Shown here one piece after another: positions 36,439-45,881 of a stretch of DNA of 64,000 nt. A program made the position numbers and the translations under genes. Below the pieces are notes generated by a model that saw only the letters and a list, made by a program, of their open reading frames with translations, was not told where the DNA came from and made no database searches. Origin of the DNA: Billgrantia aerodenitrificans (lineage in GTDB: Bacteria; Pseudomonadota; Gammaproteobacteria; Pseudomonadales; Halomonadaceae); the NCBI RefSeq assembly GCF_021404405.1, contig NZ_JABFTV010000002.1, positions 62,001 through 126,000 of the forward strand, written 5' to 3'. Position 1 is the stretch's first letter. Each line of letters starts with the position of its first letter.

Positions 36439-37318
36439 GCAACTGCGGGCCCGCTTCGGCGGGCCACTGGCGATGGCCATCGTCACCCTGCTGGGTATCT
36501 GGCTGATCGTGATGGTGACCCTGCCGCAACTGCAGATGATCGAGTACTCGCTGCGGCCCAACCTGCTGCCGGCGCAGATCGGCGGGCCCGACGATCGGCT
36601 CACGCTGGCCAACTACGCCACCCTGTTCAACAACGACATCCACCGCACCATCTTCTTCAAGACCATCTGGTCGAGCGTGCTGGTCACGCTGCTGACGCTG
36701 GCGGTGAGCTATCCGCTGGCCTGGTACCTGGCCAAGGTGGCCACCCCGCGGCAGGCGGCGCTGTGCATCCTGCTGCTGATCATCCCGTTCTGGATCAACG
36801 AGATCCTGCGCACCTACTCCTGGTTCATCATCCTGGCCTTTCGCGGCCCGCTCAACGAGGTGCTGATGATGCTGGGGCTGATCGACCGGCCCATCCGCTT
36901 CCTTAGCGGCAACGGCGGGGTGATGGTGGGCATGGTCTACGCCTACATCCTGTTCATGGTGTTTCCGGTCTACAACGCCATCGAGAGCCTCGACGACAAC
37001 CAGGTGCGCGCCGCCCGGGATCTCGGTGCCGGCACCGTGCGCACCCATCGACGTATCGTCATTCCCCACGCCAAGCCGGGCATCGCCACCGGCTGCATCA
37101 TGACCTTCATGCTGGCGGCGGGCAGCTACGCCGTGCCGGCGCTGCTCGGCTCGCCGGGCAGCCGCTGGTTCACTCAGATCATCTACAACTGGTTCTTCGA
37201 AGGCGGCAACTGGAACCAGGGCGCGGCCTACGCCTTCCTGCTGCTGGTGCTGTGCATCGGCTTCATGTCTCTCATCATGAAGATTTTCAAGGTGGGGCTG
37301 GGGGATATCGGAAAATGA
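36431..37318 (+). CDS. ABC transporter permease, PotB type
   Basis: A 295-residue membrane protein with about six membrane segments. The conserved cytoplasmic EAA loop appears near residue 195 (ESLDDNQVRAARDLGAGTVRTHRRIVIPHAKPGI). The first segments (LGIWLIVMVTLPQLQMIEYSL) fit PotB. It begins inside the end of the ATPase gene (ATG at 8 bases before its stop) and ends with an ATGA overlap into the next permease, so three proteins are co-translated. Confidence 0.9.
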   Translation: MFRQLRARFGGPLAMAIVTLLGIWLIVMVTLPQLQMIEYSLRPNLLPAQIGGPDDRLTLANYATLFNNDIHRTIFFKTIWSSVLVTLLTLAVSYPLAWYLAKVATPRQAALCILLLIIPFWINEILRTYSWFIILAFRGPLNEVLMMLGLIDRPIRFLSGNGGVMVGMVYAYILFMVFPVYNAIESLDDNQVRAARDLGAGTVRTHRRIVIPHAKPGIATGCIMTFMLAAGSYAVPALLGSPGSRWFTQIIYNWFFEGGNWNQGAAYAFLLLVLCIGFMSLIMKIFKVGLGDIGK

Positions 37319-38121
37319 GTTCGCAACGCTTCCTCGCCTTCGGCCTGCGCTTCTACGTGGTGATCTTCTTCATCTATCTGTTCCTGCCGCTGATCATCAT
37401 GGCGGCGGCCACCTTCAACGACAGCCGCTTCCCCACCGTGACGCCCTGGGACGGCACCACGCTGCGCTGGTTCGGCGAGCTGGCCGCCGACCGCGGCATG
37501 TGGCAGGCGCTCGCCAACAGCCTGATCGTGGCCACCGGGGTGCTGGTGGTGGCGGTGCCCATCGGCATCGCCACGGCGCTGTTTCTCAATACCGTGACCA
37601 GTCGCGCCAAGCCGTTCCTGTACGCCCTGATTCTCTCGCCGCTGCTCACCCCCGGGGTGATCATCGGCATCTCCACGCTGATCTTCTGGCGTCAGTTCGG
37701 CGTCAGTGGTGGCATCTTCCTCACCGTGCTGGGTCAGGCCACCTTCATCGCCGCCTACGTGATGTTGATGGTCACCGCGCGTCTGCAGCGATTCGACCGC
37801 ACCATGGAACGCGCCGCGCTGGACCTCGGCGCCAGCCAGTGGCAGATGTTTCGGCGCATCCTGCTGCCGTACCTCAAGCCGGCGCTCTACTCGGCGGCGG
37901 TGATCGCCTTCCTGCAATCCTTCGAGAACTACAACACCACCCTGTTCGTGGTGGGCTACGACACTACTCTGACGGTCTACATCGCCTCCAAGGTGCGCAC
38001 CGGTTTGACGCCGGCGGTGAACGCCCTGGGGCTGATCCTGATCCTGGTGACGGTGCTGTTTGCCGCCATCTACGAGCTCAAGCGGCGGCGCGAGGCCGCA
38101 CGTGCAGTGCAAGGGGTGTAA
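37315..38121 (+). CDS. ABC transporter permease, PotC type
   Basis: A 268-residue permease with an opening RFYVVIFFIYLFLPLIIMAAATFNDSRFP and the EAA loop MERAALDLGASQWQMFRRILLPYLKPALYS near residue 163. About six membrane segments. It pairs with the PotB-type protein to make the heterodimeric channel of a polyamine-type importer. It overlaps the previous gene by four bases (ATGA) and ends the operon; a GC-rich stem-loop follows. Confidence 0.9.
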   Translation: MSSQRFLAFGLRFYVVIFFIYLFLPLIIMAAATFNDSRFPTVTPWDGTTLRWFGELAADRGMWQALANSLIVATGVLVVAVPIGIATALFLNTVTSRAKPFLYALILSPLLTPGVIIGISTLIFWRQFGVSGGIFLTVLGQATFIAAYVMLMVTARLQRFDRTMERAALDLGASQWQMFRRILLPYLKPALYSAAVIAFLQSFENYNTTLFVVGYDTTLTVYIASKVRTGLTPAVNALGLILILVTVLFAAIYELKRRREAARAVQGV

Positions 38122-38144
38122 CTGGTGTAGCTGCTGTAACTAAC

Positions 38145-38176
38145 GGACAGGGGCGGCCGCGAGGCCGCCCCTGTCC
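38145..38176 (+). terminator. GC-rich stem-loop after the ABC importer operon
   Basis: A perfect 14-bp stem (GGACAGGGGCGGCC / GGCCGCCCCTGTCC) with a 4-base loop lies 23 bases past the permease stop. No T-run follows, so it may act as an RNA-stabilising end as much as a terminator. Confidence 0.65.
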
Positions 38177-38253
38177 TCGTGTAACGCTTCCTCGTTTTCT
38201 CATCGAACGTCGAACTCCGGACTCGACCAAAGTCTAGTCGAGCGAGCCTTTCT

Positions 38254-38280
38254 GTTTTCTAGTCTAACTACCATACTAGT
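38254..38280. promoter_or_regulatory. Candidate operator upstream of the GntR regulator
   Basis: CTAGT near 38260 and ACTAG near 38276 form the arms of an imperfect palindrome with an A+T-rich centre, about 50 bases before the gntR start. FCD-type GntR proteins often bind such sites in their own promoter. Weak evidence. Confidence 0.3.
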
Positions 38281-38329
38281 TGTGTCAGTTGGCGGCAGCG
38301 CCTTTTCGCACGCGATTCGGGATAGATCC

Positions 38330-39064
38330 ATGAACAAGACCCTACAAACGCTATGGCAGGAGACCCGCGAGAGCGACTCGGTGCGCCAGCGGCTCTACCA
38401 GGTATTGCGCCAGTCGATCATCCGCATGGTGCTGGAGCCCGGCCAGGCGCTGTCCGAGAAGGAGCTCGCCGATGCCTTTGCCGTCAGCCGCCAGCCGGTG
38501 CGGGAAGCCTTCATTCGGCTCTCCGAGGCGGGGCTGGTGGAAGTGCGCCCCCAGAGAGGTACCTACGTGGTGCGGATCTCGCGTCAGGCCGTGCTGGAAG
38601 CACGCTTCCTTCGCGAGGCGGTGGAGGTGGCGATCGCCCGGGAGGCCGCCGAGAAGGGCCTGGCTCCTGCGGTGCTGAGGGAGCTGAACGAGCTGATCGA
38701 GCGCCAGCGCGGCTGCATCGATCCCGTCGATCACGACCGTTTCTACCTGCTCGATGAAGCTTTTCACCGTACTTTGGCGCTCGAGGTGGGCAACACCATG
38801 GCGTGGCGCGTGATCGAGGACGTCAAGGCGCAGCTGGACCGGGTCCGCTACTTGAGCGTCCCGGATTCGACGCCGATCGCCAAGCTCACCGACCAGCACC
38901 AGGCCGTGGTAACGGCCATTGCCGCACGCCAACCGGAGCAGGCCGCCCAGGCCATGGCTGCGCATCAGCGCGAAATCCTGCTCTCCCTGCCGGAGCTGGA
39001 GCGGCGTTTCCCGACGATGTTCGAGACGACGACCGCCGCCGCGGCCCCCTTGGCAGAACTATGA
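38330..39064 (+). CDS. GntR-family transcriptional regulator (FCD domain)
   Basis: A 244-residue protein with a winged-helix DNA-binding domain at residues 20-85 (QRLYQVLRQSIIRM, LSEKELADAFAVSRQPVREA, LVEVRPQRGTYV) and a helical FCD ligand domain after residue 95 (LEARFLREAVEVAIAREAAE, DEAFHRTLALEVG, TDQHQAVVTAIAARQ), including the His residues that hold a metal in this family. It stands at the front of the hexuronate/TRAP cluster and is the obvious repressor for it. FCD regulators of this group (UxuR/ExuR-like) respond to sugar acids. The ATG is chosen to exclude a 16-residue extension. Confidence 0.9.
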   Translation: MNKTLQTLWQETRESDSVRQRLYQVLRQSIIRMVLEPGQALSEKELADAFAVSRQPVREAFIRLSEAGLVEVRPQRGTYVVRISRQAVLEARFLREAVEVAIAREAAEKGLAPAVLRELNELIERQRGCIDPVDHDRFYLLDEAFHRTLALEVGNTMAWRVIEDVKAQLDRVRYLSVPDSTPIAKLTDQHQAVVTAIAARQPEQAAQAMAAHQREILLSLPELERRFPTMFETTTAAAAPLAEL

Positions 39065-39173
39065 ACTGGCAGAAGCAGGAATGAACAGGCAGCGCCCTGG
39101 CCGGCGCTGCGACAGGCAAATAAGGCCAATGAAGCGACCAGACCACAGTAATAACAAGACACAGGAGCCCGTC

Positions 39174-40133
39174 ATGAATGTCCAGACCCTCGTTCCCGCA
39201 CTGGCACTGCTGCTGGCCGGTAACGCCGCCCAGGCCGCCTACCAGCTCAATCTCTCGTCCGCCCTCAGCTCCCAGGACCCAATCGTGCAAGCGATGGAGA
39301 GTGCCAGTGAGGCGATTGCGCAGCGCTCGGAAGGTGAGCTGACCGTGCGCGTCTTTCCCAACAGCCAGCTCGGCTCCGACGAGGACGTGGTCGAGCAGAT
39401 CCGCAGTGGCGCCAACATCGCCATTCTGATCGATGCCGGGCGGCTCTCCGAGTACCAGCCGGAGTTGGGCATTCTCAGCGCGCCTTACCTGGTCGAGGAT
39501 CACACCGACTACGACCGGATCACCTCGTCCGAGCTCTATCAGGAGTGGGTCGAGGGGCTGGCCGACAGCAGTGGCCTGCGCCTGCTCAACTACAACTGGT
39601 TCCAGGGCTCGCGTCACATGCTGACCAAGAAGCTGGTCGAGGCGCCCGAGGACCTGCGCGGCGTGCGTGTGCGCACCATCAACTCGCCGGTGTGGCTGCG
39701 TACCATTGAGTCGATGGGTGCCACGCCCACGCCGCTGCCCTGGTCGGAGGTCTACTCCGCGCTGCAGCTCGGGGCGATCGATGGCGCCGAGGCGCAGCTC
39801 ACCGCCGCCGAGGGCCAGAACCTGCACGAGGTGATCACCCACATTGCGCTGACCGGCCATATCCACCTGATGACCGGCATCGCCACCTCCGAGCAGTGGT
39901 ATCAGTCGCTGCCCGAGGAGCTGCGCACGATTCTCGACGAGGAGCTGCAGAGCGCCGGTGAAGAGGCCAGCCAAGCCACCGCCGATGCCCAGAATGCCGT
40001 GCGCGAGCGCATGGAAGCGGAAGGGGTAACCTTCACTGAGGTGGACGTCGAGCTGTTCCGCGAGCGCGTCGGCGGCGTCTACGACGAACTCGGCTACGGC
40101 CAGTATCGCGACCAGCTGACTGCCGGAGAGTGA
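39174..40133 (+). CDS. dctP: TRAP transporter solute-binding protein, DctP family (system 1)
   Basis: A 319-residue protein with a signal peptide (MNVQTLVPALALLLAGNAAQA) and DctP features: YQLNLSSALSSQDPIVQAME start, FPNSQLGSDEDVVEQIRSGA near residue 63, LRGVRVRTINSPVW near 163 with the conserved Arg that holds the substrate carboxylate, and EVYSALQLGAIDGAEAQL near 197. CAGGAG precedes the ATG. It leads a P-Q-M set upstream of uxaC and manD, which points to a hexuronate or aldonate as ligand. Confidence 0.92.
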   Translation: MNVQTLVPALALLLAGNAAQAAYQLNLSSALSSQDPIVQAMESASEAIAQRSEGELTVRVFPNSQLGSDEDVVEQIRSGANIAILIDAGRLSEYQPELGILSAPYLVEDHTDYDRITSSELYQEWVEGLADSSGLRLLNYNWFQGSRHMLTKKLVEAPEDLRGVRVRTINSPVWLRTIESMGATPTPLPWSEVYSALQLGAIDGAEAQLTAAEGQNLHEVITHIALTGHIHLMTGIATSEQWYQSLPEELRTILDEELQSAGEEASQATADAQNAVRERMEAEGVTFTEVDVELFRERVGGVYDELGYGQYRDQLTAGE

Positions 40134-40140
40134 GCCTGAC

Positions 40141-40168
40141 GCCCCTTGTCGCCTCGGCGGCAAGGGGC
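40141..40168 (+). terminator. Stem-loop between dctP and dctQ (system 1)
   Basis: GCCCCTTG and CAAGGGGC make an 8-bp perfect stem with a smaller inner hairpin. It begins seven bases after the dctP stop. No T-run follows, so it probably reduces downstream transcript or protects dctP mRNA, giving more binding protein than permease. Confidence 0.6.
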
Positions 40169-40231
40169 GGTCGACTTGCACGCCGTTCCATGGAATCGGC
40201 CGGAGGCACTCCGGCTCCGAGGACCTTCGAC

Positions 40232-40723
40232 ATGTGGTACTGGTACGACCGACTCGAGGCCTGGCTCGCCGTTGTGCTGCTGGGCGCGACGTCCCTCACG
40301 TTGCTGGCGAGTTCCACGGCTCGCGCCATCGGCCAACCCTTCGCCGGGGGAGCCGAACTGGCCCAATTGCTGTTCATCTGGACCGCCGTGTTGGGGGCCG
40401 ACATCACCCTGCGCCACGGCGGCCAGGTACGCATCGACGCCCTGGCCATCAGGCTGCCGCTGCCCTTGCAGCGCCTGGTCACCGGGCTGTGCCTGGTGCT
40501 GATGCTGGGCTTTCTCGCCTTGCTGGTGCGCTACGGCTTTCCCCTGGCGTTATCCAACTGGCAGCGCCCGATGGGCGTGGCCGGGCTGAGCTACGGCTAC
40601 ATCACCCTGGCGCTGCCGGTGGGGGCCAGCCTGATGATCGTCTCGCTGCTGCGCCGCGTAGCAGCCAAGGGCATCGTGATGAGCCTGGCGCCGGACAGCG
40701 AGATCGTGGAGAAGCACTCATGA
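40232..40723 (+). CDS. dctQ: TRAP transporter small permease, DctQ family (system 1)
   Basis: A 163-residue protein with four membrane segments and the DctQ start MWYWYDRLEAWLAVVLLGATS, then ELAQLLFIWTAVLGADITLRHGGQVRID near residue 47. The frame stays open back to the dctP stop, but that region carries the stem-loop and is not protein-like, so the ATG at MWYWYDRL, nine bases after GAGG, is chosen; a start at 40190 is possible. Its stop overlaps the dctM start (ATGA). Confidence 0.85.
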   Translation: MWYWYDRLEAWLAVVLLGATSLTLLASSTARAIGQPFAGGAELAQLLFIWTAVLGADITLRHGGQVRIDALAIRLPLPLQRLVTGLCLVLMLGFLALLVRYGFPLALSNWQRPMGVAGLSYGYITLALPVGASLMIVSLLRRVAAKGIVMSLAPDSEIVEKHS

Positions 40724-42009
40724 CGGCCGCGTTGCTGCTGGGCCTGGGGCTGCTGCTGATGGCCATCGGCATGCCCGTGGCCTTCGCTATCGGCATTGCC
40801 GGCTTCACCTACTTCTTCCTGCCCGAGACCTTCCTGCCGACCAACATCGGGGTGCAGCGCATTGTCTCGGCAACTCAGTCGTTCCCGCTGCTGGCGGTGC
40901 CGCTGTTCATCTTCATCGGCCACCTGATGAACGCCAGCGGCATCACGCCGCGGCTGATTCGGCTCTCCACGCTGCTGGCCGGCTGGATGAGCGGTGGTCT
41001 GGCCCAGGCCAGCATCGTGCTCAGCACCCTGATGGGCGGCGTGTCCGGTTCGGCGGTGGCCGATGCCGCGATGCAATCGCGGGTGCTGGGCAAGGGCATG
41101 ATCCAGGAGGGCTACACCCCGGGTTTCTCCGGCGCGGTGCTGGCCATCGGCGGGCTGATCACCGCCACCATTCCGCCGAGCATCGGCCTGATCCTCTACG
41201 GTTACCTGGGCGAGGTCTCCATCGGCCGGCTGTTCATCGCCGGCGTGGTGCCCGGCTTCCTGCTGATGGTGGCGCTGATGGTGACGACCTTTTTCGTCGC
41301 CAAGCGGCGCGGCTACGCACCGGTACGCGAAAAGCTGCCGAGCGGGCGCGAGGTGCTCGCCGCCGCGCGCAGCAGTATCTGGGCACTGCTGTTCCCGGTA
41401 TGGCTGCTGGTGGGTATCCGCTATGGCCTGTTCACGCCCACCGAAGCGGGGGCCTTCGCCGTGGCCTATGCACTGCTGGTGGGCTGCGTGATCCACCGCG
41501 AGATGGGCCTGCGCGACGTTCTCACGGCGATGCACGCCAGCGTGCGCGACATCGGCATGATCATGCTGATCATCATGTTCTCGGGGATCATCGGCTACGT
41601 GGTCTCCTTCGAGCGGGTGCCGCAGACCATCGCCGAGCTGACCCTGGGCGTCTTCGCCAGTCCCACCGCGCTGCTGCTGACCCTGGCCGTGCTGCTGGTA
41701 CTGCTCGGCATGCTGCTCGAGGCCACCGTGGTAGTGATGCTGCTCACGCCGATCCTGGTGCCGGTGATCAAGGCCGCCGGCATCGATCCGGTGCACTTCG
41801 GCCTGCTGATGATGACACTGGTGACCTTCGGCGGCATGACGCCGCCAGTGGGCATCTCGATGTACACCGTGTGCGGCATCCTGCGCTGCTCCTTCTTCGA
41901 CTACAGCCGCGAGCTGCTGCCCTTCGCCCTGGCGGTGTTCGTGGTGGTGCTCGGCATCATCTTCTTCCCCGACATCGTGCTGTTCCTGCCCAACTGGCTG
42001 ATGGGCTGA
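40720..42009 (+). CDS. dctM: TRAP transporter large permease, DctM family (system 1)
   Basis: A 429-residue protein with about 12-13 membrane segments. Motifs include PLLAVPLFIFIGHLMNASGITPRLI near residue 53, GGVSGSAVADAAMQSRVLGKGM near 106, TATIPPSIGLILYGYLGEVSIGRLFIAG near 146, and FGGMTPPVGISMYTVCGI near 368. Complete and normal length. With the two genes before it this forms a secondary, sodium-driven importer for an acidic sugar. Confidence 0.93.
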   Translation: MTAALLLGLGLLLMAIGMPVAFAIGIAGFTYFFLPETFLPTNIGVQRIVSATQSFPLLAVPLFIFIGHLMNASGITPRLIRLSTLLAGWMSGGLAQASIVLSTLMGGVSGSAVADAAMQSRVLGKGMIQEGYTPGFSGAVLAIGGLITATIPPSIGLILYGYLGEVSIGRLFIAGVVPGFLLMVALMVTTFFVAKRRGYAPVREKLPSGREVLAAARSSIWALLFPVWLLVGIRYGLFTPTEAGAFAVAYALLVGCVIHREMGLRDVLTAMHASVRDIGMIMLIIMFSGIIGYVVSFERVPQTIAELTLGVFASPTALLLTLAVLLVLLGMLLEATVVVMLLTPILVPVIKAAGIDPVHFGLLMMTLVTFGGMTPPVGISMYTVCGILRCSFFDYSRELLPFALAVFVVVLGIIFFPDIVLFLPNWLMG

Positions 42010-42040
42010 GCATGAGCGAGCGATAACTATGGAGGGTTCA

Positions 42041-43462
42041 ATGGCCTTCACCGACAAGATCGCCTTCATGGGGCCGGATTTCCTGCTCGAGAACGAGCCG
42101 GCACGCCGGCTCTACCACGAGCATGCCGCGGCCATGCCGATCTGCGACTACCACTCGCACCTGAGCCCGCAAGAGATCGCCGGCAACGTGCAGTTCGACA
42201 ACCTCACCGAACTGTGGCTCAAGGGCGACCATTACAAGTGGCGGGCGATGCGCATCGCCGGCATCGACGAGCAGCGCATCACAGGCGAGGCGAGCGACCG
42301 CGAGCGCTTCCAGGCCTGGGCCGAAACGGTGCCCCACTGCCTCGGCAACCCGCTCTACCACTGGACCCACCTGGAGCTGCGCCATCCGCTGGGCATCGAG
42401 AACACGCTGCTCTCGCCGGCCACCGCCGAGGAGATCTGGGCAACCGCACGCGATCGGCTGGCCACCCCACAGCTTAGCGCCCAGGGCATCCTCGAGCGCT
42501 TCGACGTGCGCACCGTCTGCACCACCGACGACCCGGTGGACGATCTCGCGCTGCACCGGCGCCATGCCGAGAGCGGGGCGGTCCTCGCCATGTTGCCGAC
42601 CTTCCGTGCCGACACCGTGCTCAAGATCGAGCAGGCCGGCTTCGTCGACTATCTCGGCGAGCTGGAGCGTGCCAGCGGGGTGGCCATCCGCGGCTACGAC
42701 GACCTGCTGGCGGCGCTCTACCAGCGCCTCGAGCACTTCGCCGCCCACGGCTGCTGCCTCTCCGACCACAGCCTGGAGAAGCCGGTGTTCGTTGCACCGC
42801 CGAGCACGGCCGAACTCGACCGGCTGATCGAGCGTCGCCGCCAGGGCAGAGCGCTGAGTAGCGACGAGAGCGCTTCCTTCACCACCGCAGTGCTGCTGTG
42901 GCTGGGGCGCGAGTATGCCCGCCGCGGCTGGGTGATGCAGCTCCATCTCGGTGCGCTGCGCAGCCTGAGTCGGCGCGGCCTGGCTGAGGTCGGCGCCAAC
43001 AGCGGCTTCGATGCCATCGGCGACGTGACCTACGCCGAGCCGCTGGCGGCGATTCTCGATGCGCTGGACCGCGAGCGGGCGCTGCCGCGCACCGTGGTCT
43101 ACAACCTCAACCCCCGCGACAACGAGATGCTGGCGAGCCTGGTCGGCTCGTTCGCCAGCGACGGCATTCCCGGCAAGCTGCAGTTCGGTGCAGCCTGGTG
43201 GTTCAACGACCAGCGCGACGGCATCGAGCGCCAGCTCGTCACCCAGATGAACTTCGGCCTGCTGCGTCATTTCGTCGGCATGCTCACCGATTCGCGCAGC
43301 CTGCTGTCGTTCTCCCGTCACGACTACTTTCGCCGCATCTTCTGCCAGATGCTCGGCGCGCAGATCCAGCGCGGCGAACTGCCGAACGATCTCGACCGTA
43401 TCGGCGAGCTGGTGCGGGCGGTGTGCTACGACAACGTGCAGCGTTATCTCTTCGAGCGATGA
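42041..43462 (+). CDS. uxaC: Glucuronate (uronate) isomerase
   Basis: The 473-residue protein belongs to the UxaC branch of the amidohydrolase superfamily: [14 protein letters not shown] near residue 36, [16 protein letters not shown] near 105, [12 protein letters not shown] near 159, [12 protein letters not shown] near 292, [18 protein letters not shown] near 382. It isomerises D-glucuronate to D-fructuronate and D-galacturonate to D-tagaturonate, the entry step of hexuronate breakdown. A GGAGG site five bases upstream fixes the second ATG as start. It sits between TRAP system 1 and manD, 31 bases after dctM. Confidence 0.95.
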   Translation: MAFTDKIAFMGPDFLLENEPARRLYHEHAAAMPICDYHSHLSPQEIAGNVQFDNLTELWLKGDHYKWRAMRIAGIDEQRITGEASDRERFQAWAETVPHCLGNPLYHWTHLELRHPLGIENTLLSPATAEEIWATARDRLATPQLSAQGILERFDVRTVCTTDDPVDDLALHRRHAESGAVLAMLPTFRADTVLKIEQAGFVDYLGELERASGVAIRGYDDLLAALYQRLEHFAAHGCCLSDHSLEKPVFVAPPSTAELDRLIERRRQGRALSSDESASFTTAVLLWLGREYARRGWVMQLHLGALRSLSRRGLAEVGANSGFDAIGDVTYAEPLAAILDALDRERALPRTVVYNLNPRDNEMLASLVGSFASDGIPGKLQFGAAWWFNDQRDGIERQLVTQMNFGLLRHFVGMLTDSRSLLSFSRHDYFRRIFCQMLGAQIQRGELPNDLDRIGELVRAVCYDNVQRYLFER

Positions 43463-43527
43463 GCCGAGCCCCGGATGCCAAGCCCCTGATGCGAAGCCCT
43501 CATCCCCATGACTGCGACGGAACAACC

Positions 43528-44739
43528 ATGAAAATCAGCGACGCCTATGTGATCGTCACCTCGCCAGGGCGCAACTTCGTCACCCTCAAGATCGTCACCG
43601 AGTCGGGCACCTACGGCATCGGCGATGCCACCCTGAACGGCCGTGAGATGGCGGTGGTGGCCTATCTCGAGGAGCACGTGATTCCCGCCCTGATCGGGCG
43701 CGACGCCAGTCGCATCGAGGACATCTGGCACTACCTCTACCGCGGCGCCTACTGGCGTCGGGGGCCGGTGACCATGGCGGCGGTGTCGGCGGTGGACCTG
43801 GCGCTGTGGGACATCAAGGCCAAGGCGGCGGGTATGCCGCTCTATCAGTTGCTCGGCGGCAGGAGCCGCGAGCGGGTGATGACCTACGCCCACTGCACCG
43901 GCAAGGACATCGAAGGCTGCCTGGCCGAGGTGGAGAAGCACGTCAAGCTCGGCTATCGCGCCGTACGGGTGCAGGCCGGCGTGCCCGGCATCCCGACGAT
44001 CTACGGCGTGGCCAAGCGTGAGGGCGAGCGCTACGAACCGGCGGACTCCGAGCTGCCCGCCGAGCATGTGTGGAGCACCGCGAAGTACCTCAACCACGTG
44101 CCCAAGCTGTTCGCCGCGGTACGCGAGCGCTTCGGCGAGGAGCTGCACGTGCTGCACGACGTACATCATCGGCTCACGCCCATCGAGGCGGCGCGCCTGG
44201 GCAAGGCGGTAGAGCCTTATCATCTGTTCTGGCTCGAGGACTGCGTGCCGGCCGAGAACCAGGAGAGCTTCCGCCTGATCCGCCAGCACACCACCACGCC
44301 GCTGGCGGTGGGGGAGGTGTTCAACTCGATCCACGACTACCGCGAGCTGCTCGAGAACCAGTGGATCGACTACATCCGCACGCCGCTCTCCCACGGCGGA
44401 GGCATCACCCACGTGCGGCGCATCGCCGACCTGGCCTCGCTCTACCACGTGCGTACCGGCTTCCACGGTCCGACGGACCTGTCGCCGGTGTGCCTGGGCG
44501 CGGCGGTCCACTTCGACACCTGGGTGCCCAACTTCGGCATTCAGGAGCACATGCCCCACACCGCGGAAACCGACGCCGTCTTCCCCCACGACTACCGCTT
44601 CGAGGATGGCCACTTCCTGGTCGGCGAGGCGCCTGGGCACGGCGTCGACATCGACGAGGCCTTGGCCAAGCAGTACCCCTACAAGCGCGCCAGCCTGCCG
44701 GTCAACCGGCTGGAAGACGGCACGCTTTGGCACTGGTGA
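43528..44739 (+). CDS. manD: D-mannonate dehydratase, ManD/RspA type (enolase superfamily)
   Basis: A 403-residue member of the ManD subgroup. The metal ligands D211, E237 and E263 are present ([22 protein letters not shown]), as are the base pair R147/Y159 and H213 at nearly the same numbers as in characterised ManD, and the [11 protein letters not shown] loop. It dehydrates D-mannonate to 2-keto-3-deoxygluconate. Some ManD-group members are low-efficiency enzymes that work beside UxuA, and uxuA is also present here, so its true role may be a side path. The start matches the family; GACGGAA upstream is a weak site. Confidence 0.9.
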   Translation: MKISDAYVIVTSPGRNFVTLKIVTESGTYGIGDATLNGREMAVVAYLEEHVIPALIGRDASRIEDIWHYLYRGAYWRRGPVTMAAVSAVDLALWDIKAKAAGMPLYQLLGGRSRERVMTYAHCTGKDIEGCLAEVEKHVKLGYRAVRVQAGVPGIPTIYGVAKREGERYEPADSELPAEHVWSTAKYLNHVPKLFAAVRERFGEELHVLHDVHHRLTPIEAARLGKAVEPYHLFWLEDCVPAENQESFRLIRQHTTTPLAVGEVFNSIHDYRELLENQWIDYIRTPLSHGGGITHVRRIADLASLYHVRTGFHGPTDLSPVCLGAAVHFDTWVPNFGIQEHMPHTAETDAVFPHDYRFEDGHFLVGEAPGHGVDIDEALAKQYPYKRASLPVNRLEDGTLWHW

Positions 44740-44752
44740 GGAGAGCGCACCG

Positions 44753-45784
44753 ATGAAAGCCTTTCAGGTCAACGCACCGCTGGACTATGCCGTCGTCGAG
44801 ACAAAGGCGCCCCGTGCCGCTGCCGGCGAGGTGTTGGTGAAGGTGGCCTTCGCCGGGATCTGCGGTTCCGACATGCACATCATCCATGGCGACAACGCCT
44901 TCGTACGCTTCCCGCGCATTACCGGACACGAGTTCGCCGGCACGGTCGAGGCGCTGGGCGAGGGCGTCGAGGGCATCGAGATCGGCGCCCGGGTGTGCAT
45001 CGACCCGGTGGTCAGCTGCGGGCGCTGCTACCCGTGCCGCATCGGCCGCCCCAACGTGTGCAGCGCGCTGCAGGTGATCGGCGTGCACCGCGACGGAGGT
45101 TTCGAGGAGTGGGTCAACGTGCCGGCAGCCAACATCCACCTGCTGCCCGAGGGCCTGGGGCTGGAAGCCGGCGCGCTGGTGGAGCCCTATTCCATCGCCG
45201 CCAACGTGCTGGAGCGGATGCAGCCGCTGCGCGGCGACCGCCTGCTGATCTACGGTGCTGGGGTGATCGGCCTGACCATCTTGCAGATGGCTCGCGCCCT
45301 GGGCATCGAGGACATCACCGTCATCGACCTGATCGAGGAGCGCCTGGCCACGGCCCGGGAGCTCGGCGCCACGCGCATCTGGCACGGCAAGGAGAATGTC
45401 GAGGTCGAGGTGAGCGAGCTGACCGGCGGCGAGGGCATTCCGCTGATTGCCGATGCCGCCTGCGTGCCGGCGCTGCTGCCGCAGATGCTGCGCATCGCCT
45501 CGCCGGCGGGGCGTATCGGCCTGCTCGGTTTCAATCCCACTCCCAGCGACCTGGTGCAACTGGAGGTGATCAAGAAGGAGCTGACCCTGGTCGGCTCGCG
45601 GCTCAACAACCGCAAGTTTCCGGAGGTGCTCGAGCGCATGGCCTCGGGGCGTCTCGATCCGCTGGCGCTGGTCAGCCATCGCCTGCCCTTCGACGACATG
45701 CCCGGTGCCATCCACATGCTCGATCACCATCCCGAAAGGGCTCGCAAGGTGCTGATCGGTATCGGTGCCGATACCGGTACCTGA
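44753..45784 (+). CDS. Zinc-dependent sugar-acid dehydrogenase, RspB/L-gulonate 5-dehydrogenase-like
   Basis: A 343-residue medium-chain dehydrogenase with catalytic-zinc motif GICGSDMHIIHG, GHEFAGTVEALG, the full structural-zinc lobe CGRCYPCRIGRPNVC (near residue 90) and Rossmann motif YGAGVIGLTILQMA near 168. This is the RspB/YjjN branch, which oxidises L-galactonate or L-gulonate type acids at C5. It directly follows manD (13-base gap), as rspB follows rspA. A likely task is L-gulonate to D-fructuronate, feeding the same pathway; I recall a similar pairing reported in Chromohalobacter, unchecked here. Confidence 0.88.
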   Translation: MKAFQVNAPLDYAVVETKAPRAAAGEVLVKVAFAGICGSDMHIIHGDNAFVRFPRITGHEFAGTVEALGEGVEGIEIGARVCIDPVVSCGRCYPCRIGRPNVCSALQVIGVHRDGGFEEWVNVPAANIHLLPEGLGLEAGALVEPYSIAANVLERMQPLRGDRLLIYGAGVIGLTILQMARALGIEDITVIDLIEERLATARELGATRIWHGKENVEVEVSELTGGEGIPLIADAACVPALLPQMLRIASPAGRIGLLGFNPTPSDLVQLEVIKKELTLVGSRLNNRKFPEVLERMASGRLDPLALVSHRLPFDDMPGAIHMLDHHPERARKVLIGIGADTGT

Positions 45785-45803
45785 GCCAGCTCGAGGCGAC
45801 AGC

Positions 45804-45825
45804 GGCATCGCAAGCTCGCGATGCC
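45804..45825 (+). terminator. Stem-loop between the dehydrogenase gene and TRAP system 2
   Basis: GGCATCGC and GCGATGCC form an 8-bp stem with a 6-base loop, 19 bases after the dehydrogenase stop. There is no T-run, so read-through into the next TRAP genes is likely. Confidence 0.5.
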
Positions 45826-45881
45826 CCATAACAGCAACAACAACACAGCAATAACAACCAGTACGAAGAAGGAGTAACGCC

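Noticed and set aside
42038..43525. 495-codon frame antisense to uxaC
   Set aside because: Uses codon positions opposite to a well-conserved isomerase; no domain recognised.
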